DNA of 53,396 bases from Nitratireductor sp. ZSWI3. GTDB lineage: Bacteria > Pseudomonadota > Alphaproteobacteria > Rhizobiales > Rhizobiaceae. Under the pieces are notes generated by a model. The model saw only the letters and a list, made by a program, of their open reading frames with translations, did no database searches and had not been told where the DNA came from. Both the position numbers and the translations under genes were made by a program. Where the stretch lies: NCBI RefSeq assembly GCF_024655565.1, contig NZ_JANKOF010000026.1, forward strand, positions 1 through 53,396, read 5' to 3'. Shown here in pieces: positions 43,904 to 51,754 of the stretch (its first letter is position 1; each line of letters starts with the position of its first letter).

Positions 43904-43952
43904 CCAAGTACTCGCTCGCCCTAAGGCTGGTATTGAGCCGAGCCGATGACGG

Positions 43953-44148
43953 CTGCTCGATCGGCTCACCCATCACTGCGAAATCATCAAGACCGGCAAC
44001 GACAGCTGGCGCGTCAAGATCCGTTCTCAAAGCTAAAGCCGAAGATCAATCAGGCGTACCCAATCAGGCTGCACAAGCTCGACCAACTCCACCCGGTCGG
44101 GTGCTCCCATCGTGCCGTCAAAGGGGTCAAGTTTCGGCATCATTGACA
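43953..44148 (+). mobile_element. istB: IS21-family remnant (3' end of istB plus terminal sequence)
   Basis: Bases 43953-44036 encode 27 codons ending in TAA that match the end of IS21-family helper ATPase IstB (LLDRLTHHCEII, then TGNDSWR). Upstream, ATGACGGCT is out of frame with this, consistent with a small deletion in the usual MTTALLDRLTH stretch. After it, GGGGTCAAG..CATTGACA (to about 44148) resembles the inverted terminus of such an element. The rest of the IS is missing. It marks the boundary between the HpaBC/Liv operon and the MFS gene. Confidence 0.7.
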
Positions 44149-44157
44149 GCTAAATAT

Positions 44158-45372
44158 CTACTCTCGTCCCCGAAACGAGGAAGCAATCAGCACGGCCAAC
44201 GGAAGAGCCACCGCACAGGCCGACGCAGCCGTGAGCCACAGGAGAGCATCCGTGTCCGTCCCCAGTTCATGCATCCAACCATAGAAGACTGGTCCCGCTG
44301 CTGCCGCCGTTGTCGTCATGAAACCGACAGTGCTTCGCGCCTCGCCTAACCGCGAAGGTGGAACAAACTCGGCAACGACCGAGGTTCGCAGCACGGAACT
44401 CGCCGCCACCGTTGCTCCGGCAAGCGCGAGGAAGATCCATGCGGCAAGTTGGAGATCAAATGTCGCGAGCAGCGCCGCTCCAGCCGCAAGCGGAACGTTG
44501 TGAACAAGCAGGACACACCGCGATCCAACTCGATCAATCACCGCGCCAGTGACCAGGGATGCGGGGACCTGCATGAACGCATAGCCCAAGAACCCGACAG
44601 CAAACGCCGAAACGGCGATCCCCTTTGTCTGTGCGATCATTGTTTGTAGGAATAACAACCCCGTCATGGCAAATGACGGAAAGATGAGCATCGGGACGCA
44701 ACACCAGAGCAGAGTTGATCGGAACAGGAAGGCGCTTCGCGGCAACACTGTTTCTGAAGATGCAGGCGACGTACGCCGGAAGTTCCGGTTTCCTAAAATA
44801 AAGAAGGTGGCAGCCGGGATGAGAAACACGCCCCCTATCAATCCAGCACCGAGATATGTGGCCTGCCAGCCGATGTACGCGATCATGATAGTCAGAACCA
44901 CGGGCAGAGTTCCTTCACCTACCGTATAGCCGAGCCCGATCAGTGCCAGTACCTTGCCACGGTGCTCGGCCAGATACCGGGCAGCCCCCGTCATCCCAAC
45001 GTGCGGCAGCAAGCCTTGTCCGAAAAGACGGAGCAGAAAAAGGGCAAGGAACACCGAAATCGGGCCGGTAGCCGAGGCGATCAGAATGGAACCTGCGGCC
45101 ATCCCGAACCCGGCGTACAGCCCGCATCTGGCGATATCCACCCGGTCGACCAAGCGGCCAAGCAGAGGGAGGAAAATTCCAGCTACCAGAGTTGCGCCGC
45201 TGTAGAGCGCTGCCAGTTCCGCCGAACTCAGCTTTGCGGCAACGAGTATGCTGGGAACAAACAGAGATACGAAAAAGGTCTGTCCGGCACTTGAAGCCAG
45301 CGTGAGACAGAAGCCGTAAGCAACCGGAGCTGTTAACCGCCATGGCACGCATGGAATAGTCACATGTGCCAT
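44158..45372 (-). CDS. Major facilitator superfamily transporter
   Basis: This 404-residue membrane protein has about twelve hydrophobic segments. It has the loop-2 motif variant GRLVDRVDIARCG near residue 70 and a second-half counterpart VIDRVGSRCVLLVHN near residue 270. The family exports or imports small molecules; the substrate is unknown. It lies directly after the IS21 remnant and has no same-strand partner, so its link to neighbouring operons is unclear. Confidence 0.85.
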   Translation of the reverse strand: MAHVTIPCVPWRLTAPVAYGFCLTLASSAGQTFFVSLFVPSILVAAKLSSAELAALYSGATLVAGIFLPLLGRLVDRVDIARCGLYAGFGMAAGSILIASATGPISVFLALFLLRLFGQGLLPHVGMTGAARYLAEHRGKVLALIGLGYTVGEGTLPVVLTIMIAYIGWQATYLGAGLIGGVFLIPAATFFILGNRNFRRTSPASSETVLPRSAFLFRSTLLWCCVPMLIFPSFAMTGLLFLQTMIAQTKGIAVSAFAVGFLGYAFMQVPASLVTGAVIDRVGSRCVLLVHNVPLAAGAALLATFDLQLAAWIFLALAGATVAASSVLRTSVVAEFVPPSRLGEARSTVGFMTTTAAAAGPVFYGWMHELGTDTDALLWLTAASACAVALPLAVLIASSFRGRE

Positions 45373-45570
45373 ACGCAGTAATCCCTATCGTAAGTTTGCC
45401 GGTGTTCATGCTTAAGAAAGGTCCGAAGTCTGCGGATATGACAAATTTGTGTCCTATTCTGCCAATTGGAGCTTATGCAATCGTGCTCAATCGCATCGGA
45501 AAGTGCTCAACCAGCAGGTTATATGGAGCCAATTGAGCCGATCACTGGCCCCGGATGCTCGTCGCGAAAA

Positions 45571-45762
45571 ATGGTTCCTCGGCGTGACTTGTTCAGTCAG
45601 ATCGCTGAGGGTTTGGAGCGCTTGGTGGCGTGTGGACATTCGGAGGGCCGGGAGCGCTTAAGCATCCAGCCATGGAATACAGGTCCAACCGCTGTCGCGG
45701 TTGTCGTCATGAAATTGCTAGCTGTGAGCTTTCAGCCAATAGCGTCTGACCTCTTAGTATAA
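45571..45762 (+). pseudogene. Fragment resembling a HigA-type antitoxin N-terminus
   Basis: The gap at 45373-45815 holds no complete gene. From the ATG at 45571 the frame reads MVPRRDLFSQIAEGLERLV, then SEGRERLSIQPW. This resembles the opening of HigA/NadS-like helix-turn-helix antitoxins (typical pattern RDLFAEL.EG..AL...REGK.TL). The helix-turn-helix part is missing, and the frame instead continues through unrelated codons to a TAA at 45762. It is best read as a decayed gene fragment. Confidence 0.35.
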
Positions 45763-45815
45763 GGCCTCGGGATACCGAATGTATTCTCAGTAGTGCCGTC
45801 CTGGAGCCGAAGCCG

Positions 45816-46808
45816 CTATTCTGCTGCTTCCATAGATTTTTTGGGTTCTGCAAAAGCCCTGCGGTAGGCAGAGGGTGTCATGCCGTAGCGCTGTCCGAAA
45901 GCTTTGGTGAAGGACGCGGCGTCCGCGAATCCGGTCCGATGAGCGACGGCCGAGATCGGCAGGCTCACGTCTCCTAAAAGCAGCCGCGCCCGATCGAGAC
46001 GCAATTCGCTCAGCAATCTCGCCGGCGGCATATCGAATTCGCTCAGGCAGTGGCGATAGAAACTGCGATCGCTCATGCCCATGGCATCCGCCATGTCAGC
46101 GACGGTCGTCGGCTGATCCAATCGTCCCTCGAGCCAAGGAACCAGACGTGAAAGTTCACCGCCCTTTCGCGCCTGATAGGCGAGCGGTGCCGAAAATTGC
46201 GACTGGCTTCCGGGACGGACGAGATGAAGGACAAGAGCACGTGCCACCTTAAGCGCGACGTCAGGCCCTGCATCGCGGGCCACCAGCGTCAATGAAAGGT
46301 CTATTCCGGTCGCAGCGCCGGCGGAAGTCCAGACCTTGCCGTCTTCGACGAACAGTTCCTCACCGTCGATTCGCGCCTTGGGGAATGCGGCCGCGAGTGT
46401 TTTTGCACTCGCCCAATGAGTGGTCGCTCGACGCCCGTCCAGGAGTCCGATCCTGCCGAGTAGAAAAGCACCGGTGCAGATCGATACGACGCGGGTCGCC
46501 TGCTTTGACGCCGTTTCTAGCCAAGCCAGCAGTCGCTCATCAGACGCGGCCGCCTCGATACTCGATCGCGTTCCACCAGGAATGAACAAGGTGTGGATTG
46601 GCCGCGGCGCCTGTTCCATCGTGCCCGTCGTGACTTTCAAGCCGGCGCGCGGCGTAACCTGACCGGTCACCGAGGCATAGTGGATGCGATAGTCGCAGCC
46701 GAACATATTGGCTGTCGAGAAGACCTCAGCCGGACCTGCGGCATCCAGCAGAAGCATGCCGTCGAACAGCACGAATACAATGTTTCGAGTATTGGCAGAA
46801 CTGGACAT
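45816..46808 (-). CDS. GlxA-family regulator (DJ-1/PfpI domain plus AraC helix-turn-helix)
   Basis: This 330-residue regulator has an N-terminal DJ-1/PfpI-like domain (VFVLFDGMLLLDAAGPAEVF near residue 10 and the elbow region VVSICTGAFLLGRIG near residue 110). The C-terminal AraC-type DNA-binding domain follows (VADMADAMGMSDRSFYRHC and ISAVAHRTGFADAASFTKAF). I chose the ATG at 46808; the frame stays open far upstream without similarity. It is divergent from the SnoaL/flavin-reductase-like pair and probably controls it. Confidence 0.9.
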   Translation of the reverse strand: MSSSANTRNIVFVLFDGMLLLDAAGPAEVFSTANMFGCDYRIHYASVTGQVTPRAGLKVTTGTMEQAPRPIHTLFIPGGTRSSIEAAASDERLLAWLETASKQATRVVSICTGAFLLGRIGLLDGRRATTHWASAKTLAAAFPKARIDGEELFVEDGKVWTSAGAATGIDLSLTLVARDAGPDVALKVARALVLHLVRPGSQSQFSAPLAYQARKGGELSRLVPWLEGRLDQPTTVADMADAMGMSDRSFYRHCLSEFDMPPARLLSELRLDRARLLLGDVSLPISAVAHRTGFADAASFTKAFGQRYGMTPSAYRRAFAEPKKSMEAAE

Positions 46809-46880
46809 GGTTTTGTCATATCTGCCGGACGCGGGCATGTCTAGCCTGTCCGCTGTGTCAATCTGTGAGAGGGAATGTCT

Positions 46881-47261
46881 ATGCCAACCCGGGACAGGGT
46901 CCAGGCCTTCGTCGACTGCGTAGTGTCGGGCGACCATGTGAAGGCGATAGAGGACTTCTACCATCTTGACGCCTCCATGCAGGAGAACCTCGCGCCCCTG
47001 CGCGAAGGACGCGATTTCCTTGTAGACCACGAGCGGCGGGCTTTGGCGCGGGTTGAGAGGATGGATACGCACCTGCCTGAGGCCATCCTCGTGGATGGCG
47101 ATCTCGTGGCAATACGCTGGGTCTTCGATGTGACGAGCACCGACAGCGCAACCAAGCGACTGATCGAAGTTGCGCTCCAGAATTGGCGTGATGACAGGAT
47201 TCAGGCGGAACAGTTTTTCTACGACTCCGCGACAGCCTGGCATCCAGTCACACCTGACTGA
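46881..47261 (+). CDS. SnoaL-like/NTF2-fold protein
   Basis: This 126-residue protein has the cone-shaped NTF2-like pattern: VQAFVDCVVSGDHVKAIEDF near the start, then HLDASMQENLAPLREGRDF and a final strand QNWRDDRIQAEQFFYD. SnoaL-like members bind or isomerise small hydrophobic substrates. GAGAGGGA lies 6 bases before the ATG at 46881; an ATG two codons upstream sits on the ribosome site itself. It is divergent from the GlxA regulator and 19 bases before the flavin-reductase-like gene. Confidence 0.8.
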   Translation: MPTRDRVQAFVDCVVSGDHVKAIEDFYHLDASMQENLAPLREGRDFLVDHERRALARVERMDTHLPEAILVDGDLVAIRWVFDVTSTDSATKRLIEVALQNWRDDRIQAEQFFYDSATAWHPVTPD

Positions 47262-47280
47262 CCTGTCAGGATCAATCGCC

Positions 47281-47970
47281 ATGAAACGTCATCGCACAGT
47301 CGAACCTGCCATTCTATACCTCGGAACGCCGGTCGTTCTTGTGAGTACCGTCAGCCAGGCTGGTCTGCCCAACCTTTCGCCGATGTCGTCGGCCTGGTGG
47401 TTGGGTTGGACCTGCGTGCTGGGATTCGACGCAAGTTCGAAGACGGTGGAGAACATGCTGCTCAACGGGCAGTGCGTTCTCAATCTGCCATCCGACGATC
47501 TGGCGTTGAATGTCGACAGGCTGGTGCGCACGACCGGCTCCGATCCGATGCCGCGACACAAACAGCGGATGGGATATCGCTACGTCAGCGACAAGTTCAC
47601 AGAAGCCGGGCTCACTCCGCACAAATCCGATCTGGTTTCTCCTCCGCGCGTATTGGAATGCCCGATTCAGCTCGAGGCGGAGGTTGTGCGATCAAGCGAA
47701 ATCGCCGTGGATGATCCAAGGATGATGATACCGGCGATCGCGATCGAGGTCCGCATAGTCCGCGTGCATGCCTCCGCCGAGGTTCTTTCGACCGAGTTCG
47801 ACAATCGCATCGATCCCCGGAAATGGAATCCGCTCTTCATGAGCTTTCTCGAATTCTACTCCAAGGGTGAGAGGCTCAAACCGTTGGCACTTCGGCGTTT
47901 GAACGAAGAGGCATTCGGAGCGCGGCGGCCTGTACGGCTGACAGACAACCGCGAGGAGGAACCACGATGA
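47281..47970 (+). CDS. Flavin-reductase-like FMN-binding split-barrel protein
   Basis: This 229-residue protein has the flavin-reductase split barrel. TPVVLVSTVSQAGLPNLSPMS near residue 17, in two strands, is followed by SAWWLGWTCVLGFD and ECPIQLEAEVV, with the FMN-phosphate site in the SPMSSAWW region. The family reduces free flavin or binds FMN without a known partner. It follows the SnoaL-like gene by 19 bases in one operon, opposite the GlxA regulator. Confidence 0.85.
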   Translation: MKRHRTVEPAILYLGTPVVLVSTVSQAGLPNLSPMSSAWWLGWTCVLGFDASSKTVENMLLNGQCVLNLPSDDLALNVDRLVRTTGSDPMPRHKQRMGYRYVSDKFTEAGLTPHKSDLVSPPRVLECPIQLEAEVVRSSEIAVDDPRMMIPAIAIEVRIVRVHASAEVLSTEFDNRIDPRKWNPLFMSFLEFYSKGERLKPLALRRLNEEAFGARRPVRLTDNREEEPR

Positions 47971-48115
47971 AAGCAGACACCACGTGTCGGGCTGGGCGCG
48001 GCGGCAAGCTCTTATCCCGATTGGAGCGCTGCATAAACCAACTCCTCCAACCACCACCATGGTGCCGCGCCCATAGGAATTTCACGGCAGGCCCGGATCT
48101 AAATGAGATGAACGC

Positions 48116-48946
48116 ATGAATGAGACACGGCCCATCGTCATCGTCGGCGGCACAGGCAAGACCGGCGCCCGTGTCGATAAATTGCTGCAGGCACGCGGCA
48201 TCGCCACGCGCCCCGTGTCACGCTCCAGCCCCATCCCCTTCGATTGGACCAGGCGTGAAACCTGGGCCCCGGCGCTCGAAGGTGCATCCAAGGCCTATGT
48301 CGCCTATCAACCCGACCTTGCCGTGGATGGCGCTGATGAAGATATCGTCGAACTCTCCCGTCTCGCCCGCGAACAGGGAATGGAGCAAATCGTGCTTTTG
48401 TCCGGCCGCGGCGAGCCGGGTGCACAACGCGCCGAAGCTGCGCTGCAGAGTTCGGGGATCACCTGGACGAATGTGCGTGCAAGCTGGTTCAACCAGAATT
48501 TCTCGGAAGGGCCGTTCCTCGATGGCATCCTCGCCGGCGAACTTGCGCTGCCTGCGGGGCCGGTCCCTGAGCCCTTCATCGATGCTGATGACATCGCCGA
48601 CGTGGTCGTCGCCGCGCTGACGGATGAGCGCCATGCAAACCGGCTTTACGAGGTGACCGGACCACGTGCCATCACATTTGCGGAGGCCATGGACGAGATC
48701 GGAAGTGCGGCGGGCCGGCCGATCCACTATCGACAGATCTCCACGGAGGCATTTGTCGCACAGATGCAGCCTTATGTGCCCCAAGCCATCTTGAGCCTCT
48801 TGGTGGAACTTTTCACCGTCGTACTCGACGGCCGCAATGTCGAAGTAATGCACGGTGTAGAAGATGCACTTGGTCGCACGCCCGTGGACTTTGCCGACTA
48901 TGCCCGCCGGACTGCCGTCACCCGGATCTGGAAGGCAAGAAGCTGA
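48116..48946 (+). CDS. NmrA-like NAD(P)-binding protein (QorB/azoreductase-like)
   Basis: This 276-residue protein has a Rossmann motif (VGGTGKTGARV near residue 10) and a characteristic IVLLSGRGEPGAQRAE segment near residue 100. The NmrA family contains quinone-sensing oxidoreductases and redox-sensing regulators; the active tyrosine of SDR enzymes is not obvious. Its stop overlaps the DUF1772 gene by one base, forming a two-gene unit. A role in redox handling of small aromatics is inference. Confidence 0.87.
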   Translation: MNETRPIVIVGGTGKTGARVDKLLQARGIATRPVSRSSPIPFDWTRRETWAPALEGASKAYVAYQPDLAVDGADEDIVELSRLAREQGMEQIVLLSGRGEPGAQRAEAALQSSGITWTNVRASWFNQNFSEGPFLDGILAGELALPAGPVPEPFIDADDIADVVVAALTDERHANRLYEVTGPRAITFAEAMDEIGSAAGRPIHYRQISTEAFVAQMQPYVPQAILSLLVELFTVVLDGRNVEVMHGVEDALGRTPVDFADYARRTAVTRIWKARS

Positions 48947-49419
48947 TGCAGGCGATCATCACTTTTCTGTTGTGGTTTTCCGCCCTTGGCTGTGGCCTTG
49001 TTGCCGGGCTCTATTTCGCCTTCTCCTCCTTCATCATGGCGGCGCTCGGCCGCATCGATCACATACATGGCATTGCAGCCATGAATGCGATCAACTCGAC
49101 AATCCTCAATTCGCTGTTCATGCCGCTCTTTTTCGGAACCACCATCGCCAGTACTGCGCTAGCGATACTTGCCGTTTTTCGCTGGGGACAGCCCGGTGCT
49201 TCCGTCATGCTCGCGGGAGGACTTGTCTATGTCCTCGGCATGTTCGTGGTGACCGTTATCTGCAATGTCCCCCTCAACAATGAGTTGGCAACTGCTGGAC
49301 GTGGGGTGGCGGACGTATGGGCACGCTATTTGAAAGACTGGACCTATTGGAACCATGTGCGCACATGTGCCTCCGCGATTGCGGCGGCGCTTTTCGTCGC
49401 CGCGCTTGCTTGGAAATGA
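48946..49419 (+). CDS. DUF1772 family membrane protein (anthrone-oxygenase-like)
   Basis: This 157-residue protein has four hydrophobic segments and the DUF1772 hallmark region AAMNAINSTILNSLFMPLFFG, seen as NAINSTILNS plus LFMPLFFG near residue 46. A polar VICNVPLNNEL segment lies near residue 102. DUF1772 includes anthrone oxygenases and many uncharacterised bacterial proteins. It shares a start/stop overlap with the NmrA-like gene. The paired arrangement suggests coordinated function, but none is known. Confidence 0.85.
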   Translation: MQAIITFLLWFSALGCGLVAGLYFAFSSFIMAALGRIDHIHGIAAMNAINSTILNSLFMPLFFGTTIASTALAILAVFRWGQPGASVMLAGGLVYVLGMFVVTVICNVPLNNELATAGRGVADVWARYLKDWTYWNHVRTCASAIAAALFVAALAWK

Positions 49420-49628
49420 ACACCGTGAAGGCTCCAGTCCAGAAACATGGAAGCGCAGGCACAACTCTTGGTTTCCAGGAATTTCGAAAGAGTTGTTAGA
49501 CAATGACCCGGGAGGATGGAATGCGTTTTGGGGGATAGGGACTGGAGACCGCACCGGCTTGTGCCGCTGCTTCTTCTTCTACTTTATTGGAACAATCACG
49601 ACCGGATTGCTGGGTTGGAGGCGAACAG

Positions 49629-50039
49629 GTGAGCGAACTTCTTGAACGCGGAATAAAGGTGCTGGAAAACCAGCCTTTCAGCAAGCTGCTAGGGGCCGAA
49701 CTGATTCTGTTGGAGCACGGAAAGGCCGAACTGGGCGTGGATCTGCGAGATCACCACAAGCAGCAGCATGGCTTTGCGCATGGTGGACTGGTGAGTTACC
49801 TTGCTGACAACGCACTCACCTTTGCCGGGGGCTCGGTGCTGGGTAATTCGGTGACGCTGGAATTCAAGATAAATTACATGCGCCCAGCACTCGGCGAACG
49901 ATTGTTGGCAAGTGCATCGCTTCTGTCATCTGGCAGGCGAATGGCAGTTTGCGAATGCCGGATAACCGCCCTTCATGATGGTGTGCCGACCACTGTAGCG
50001 GTCGCCCAGGGAACCATCTGTAAAGTGGAGACCGAATAA
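49629..50039 (+). CDS. PaaI-type hotdog-fold thioesterase
   Basis: This 136-residue protein has the hotdog-fold pattern: QQHGFAHGGLVSYLADNALTF near residue 46, in which HGFAHGG holds the catalytic/backbone turn, then VTLEFKINYMRPA near residue 78. It hydrolyses acyl-CoA thioesters, often aromatic ones such as phenylacetyl-type CoA. The GTG start at 49629 has GGAGG 7 bases upstream and is preferred. The 209 bases before it hold no gene I can see. Confidence 0.88.
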   Translation: MSELLERGIKVLENQPFSKLLGAELILLEHGKAELGVDLRDHHKQQHGFAHGGLVSYLADNALTFAGGSVLGNSVTLEFKINYMRPALGERLLASASLLSSGRRMAVCECRITALHDGVPTTVAVAQGTICKVETE

Positions 50040-50171
50040 GCCGACTTCCACAAAATCGATCAAAGCGCATTACCGTCGCTTGCTTACAGAGAGCATGGAC
50101 TGTTCGCTCGACTTCATCCAGCGTGTGTCCAAGGCAAATCCGATCGAGACCAATGCAAATTGGAAACTCTG

Positions 50172-51230
50172 ATGAGACTCTACCTGCCCGCAAATCGGCT
50201 CGTGAGCATGGGCTTGATTCTGGTGTCCATTCTGCTGTTTGCATGTCCTCTGGGACAAGCCGCCGAACAGGTTGCATCGGCTTGCTCGCACGACGCCGTC
50301 CACGATGAAAGATGGGTCGCAGCCGATGATGTTAGCTTGCATCTGCGGGTTCGAGGTAGACATTGCAATGCTCCATTGCTGCTGTGGCTCCATGGCGGTC
50401 CAGGTGGCGCCGAAACGCCACTGTTTCGGCTCTATGACCGCCACCTGGAGGATTCATTCTTAGTTGGGTATTGGGATCAGCGTGGGTCGGGTCGTTCCTA
50501 TGACCCCGGCGCGGATACTTCGAAGCTAACCGTCGAACGTCATGTCGAAGATCTAAAGAGTATCATCGATCATCTACGCACCCGATACGGCAAGCGCAAG
50601 GTTGCTCTCGTTGGTCATTCCTGGGGTTCAGCCTTGGGACTGCTATACGCTCAAAGACATCCCGGCGACGTCTCGGTCGTCGTTGGCGTGAATCAGTTTG
50701 TCTCAGGTCTCGGCGCGCAGCGGGGTCAATACGATTTTGTCCGCTCAAGGGCCGAAGCATTCGGACACAATAGGCCACTTCAGCGATTGAAAGAAATCGG
50801 GCCGCCGCCCCTTTCCTCTGCGAACGAGTTGCAGCTTCAGACGTTGGTAGACCGTTATGGCGGGCTGTTCCACCAGCGGCCGAGCTTCACCTGGGCCATG
50901 ATCGCGGGCACGTTGCGCGGCTACGTGGCACCTTGGCAGATCCCTGCCTACATCCGTGCAAATAGGGTTTCGCTTGCCGCCATGGAAAGGGAAATCAACG
51001 CACTTGACCTCGGCAAGACGGTACGATCGGTCAAGGTGCCAGTTGTCATGATGCTCGGTCGCTATGATCGGCAACTCGATGCCAGACAGGCTGCAGACTA
51101 CTTCGAGACACTTTCGGCGCCGGCGAAGCAGCTGATCTGGTTCGAGAAATCGGCGCACAATATTCCCTTTGAGGAACCGGAACGATTCATCTGGGAACTC
51201 CGGTCCGTGCTGAACGGGATGGGCAGTTGA
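50172..51230 (+). CDS. Secreted alpha/beta hydrolase, proline-iminopeptidase-like
   Basis: This 352-residue protein has a signal peptide (MGLILVSILLFACPLGQAAE, near residues 13-32) and an alpha/beta hydrolase core. HGGPGG near residue 74 forms the oxyanion hole, the nucleophile elbow is GHSWGSALG, and the final histidine is in KSAHNIPFEEP. The HGGPGG-DQRGSG combination is that of the S33 proline iminopeptidase family, though members also include esterases. The start at 50172 is chosen. It is a stand-alone gene. Confidence 0.88.
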   Translation: MRLYLPANRLVSMGLILVSILLFACPLGQAAEQVASACSHDAVHDERWVAADDVSLHLRVRGRHCNAPLLLWLHGGPGGAETPLFRLYDRHLEDSFLVGYWDQRGSGRSYDPGADTSKLTVERHVEDLKSIIDHLRTRYGKRKVALVGHSWGSALGLLYAQRHPGDVSVVVGVNQFVSGLGAQRGQYDFVRSRAEAFGHNRPLQRLKEIGPPPLSSANELQLQTLVDRYGGLFHQRPSFTWAMIAGTLRGYVAPWQIPAYIRANRVSLAAMEREINALDLGKTVRSVKVPVVMMLGRYDRQLDARQAADYFETLSAPAKQLIWFEKSAHNIPFEEPERFIWELRSVLNGMGS

Positions 51231-51322
51231 AACTTAAGGAGGGGCGGCTTCGGCATTGTTAAAAGATCCGGGCCCTCAAGCGCAAACTTGATGGGACCAG
51301 TCTTGGTAGTCTTGAAGATGAA

Positions 51323-51421
51323 CCCGCGAGCTCGCGGGCCGAATCCTGTATTGAAAGCGGGCTCTCATCTCTGGGCTTTATCTAGAGTTCTTATGCGAAC
51401 ACGGGCCCGAACGGCCCGTGT
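51323..51421. other. Two palindromes in the gap between cargo and trb operon
   Basis: The 285-base gap 51231-51515 holds no gene. It contains a perfect 16-base palindrome, CCCGCGAGCTCGCGGG (51323-51338), and a hairpin with a 9-base stem ACACGGGCC/GGCCCGTGT and 5-base loop (51399-51421). Neither is followed by a clear T-run. They could end the trb transcript or be protein-binding sites. Confidence 0.55.
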
Positions 51422-51515
51422 ACATCCTTGGTGCCAGATTATCCTCTTTCGAGGCTGCACATCCGGCACATACTTGGGCTCAAATGCCAGAGCGGCATTA
51501 AAATGCGGCGGCCGA

Positions 51516-51752
51516 TCAGGCGAGATTCGTTTGACCAAGATCTCTCCTAACCTTCGCAAATCCACGATCCGTGGCGATGAAGCGTTCGAGCATGGGCACG
51601 ATCAGCCTGACCGGATCGACGGCGGGCTGGCCGCTCTCGCGGCCCAGCACCTCGGCATAGGCGACCAGATCGCGGTGAAGCGGTGCGGGCAATTCCACCG
51701 TCACTTTCACGGGCTTGTCCTCGACGATGGGACCGAGCTTGAGCTTCGTCAT
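51516..51752 (-). CDS. DUF2274 family protein, end of trb operon
   Basis: This 78-residue protein matches DUF2274, a small family found just downstream of trbI in many conjugative elements of Alphaproteobacteria. It starts MTKLKLGPIVEDKPVKVTVE and has a likely ribbon-helix-helix shape (ELPAPLHRDLVAYAEVLG). GGAGG lies 6 bases before the ATG at 51752; another ATG one codon upstream overlaps the trbI stop. It ends the operon before the palindrome-rich gap. Confidence 0.85.
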   Translation of the reverse strand: MTKLKLGPIVEDKPVKVTVELPAPLHRDLVAYAEVLGRESGQPAVDPVRLIVPMLERFIATDRGFAKVRRDLGQTNLA

Positions 51753-51754
51753 CA

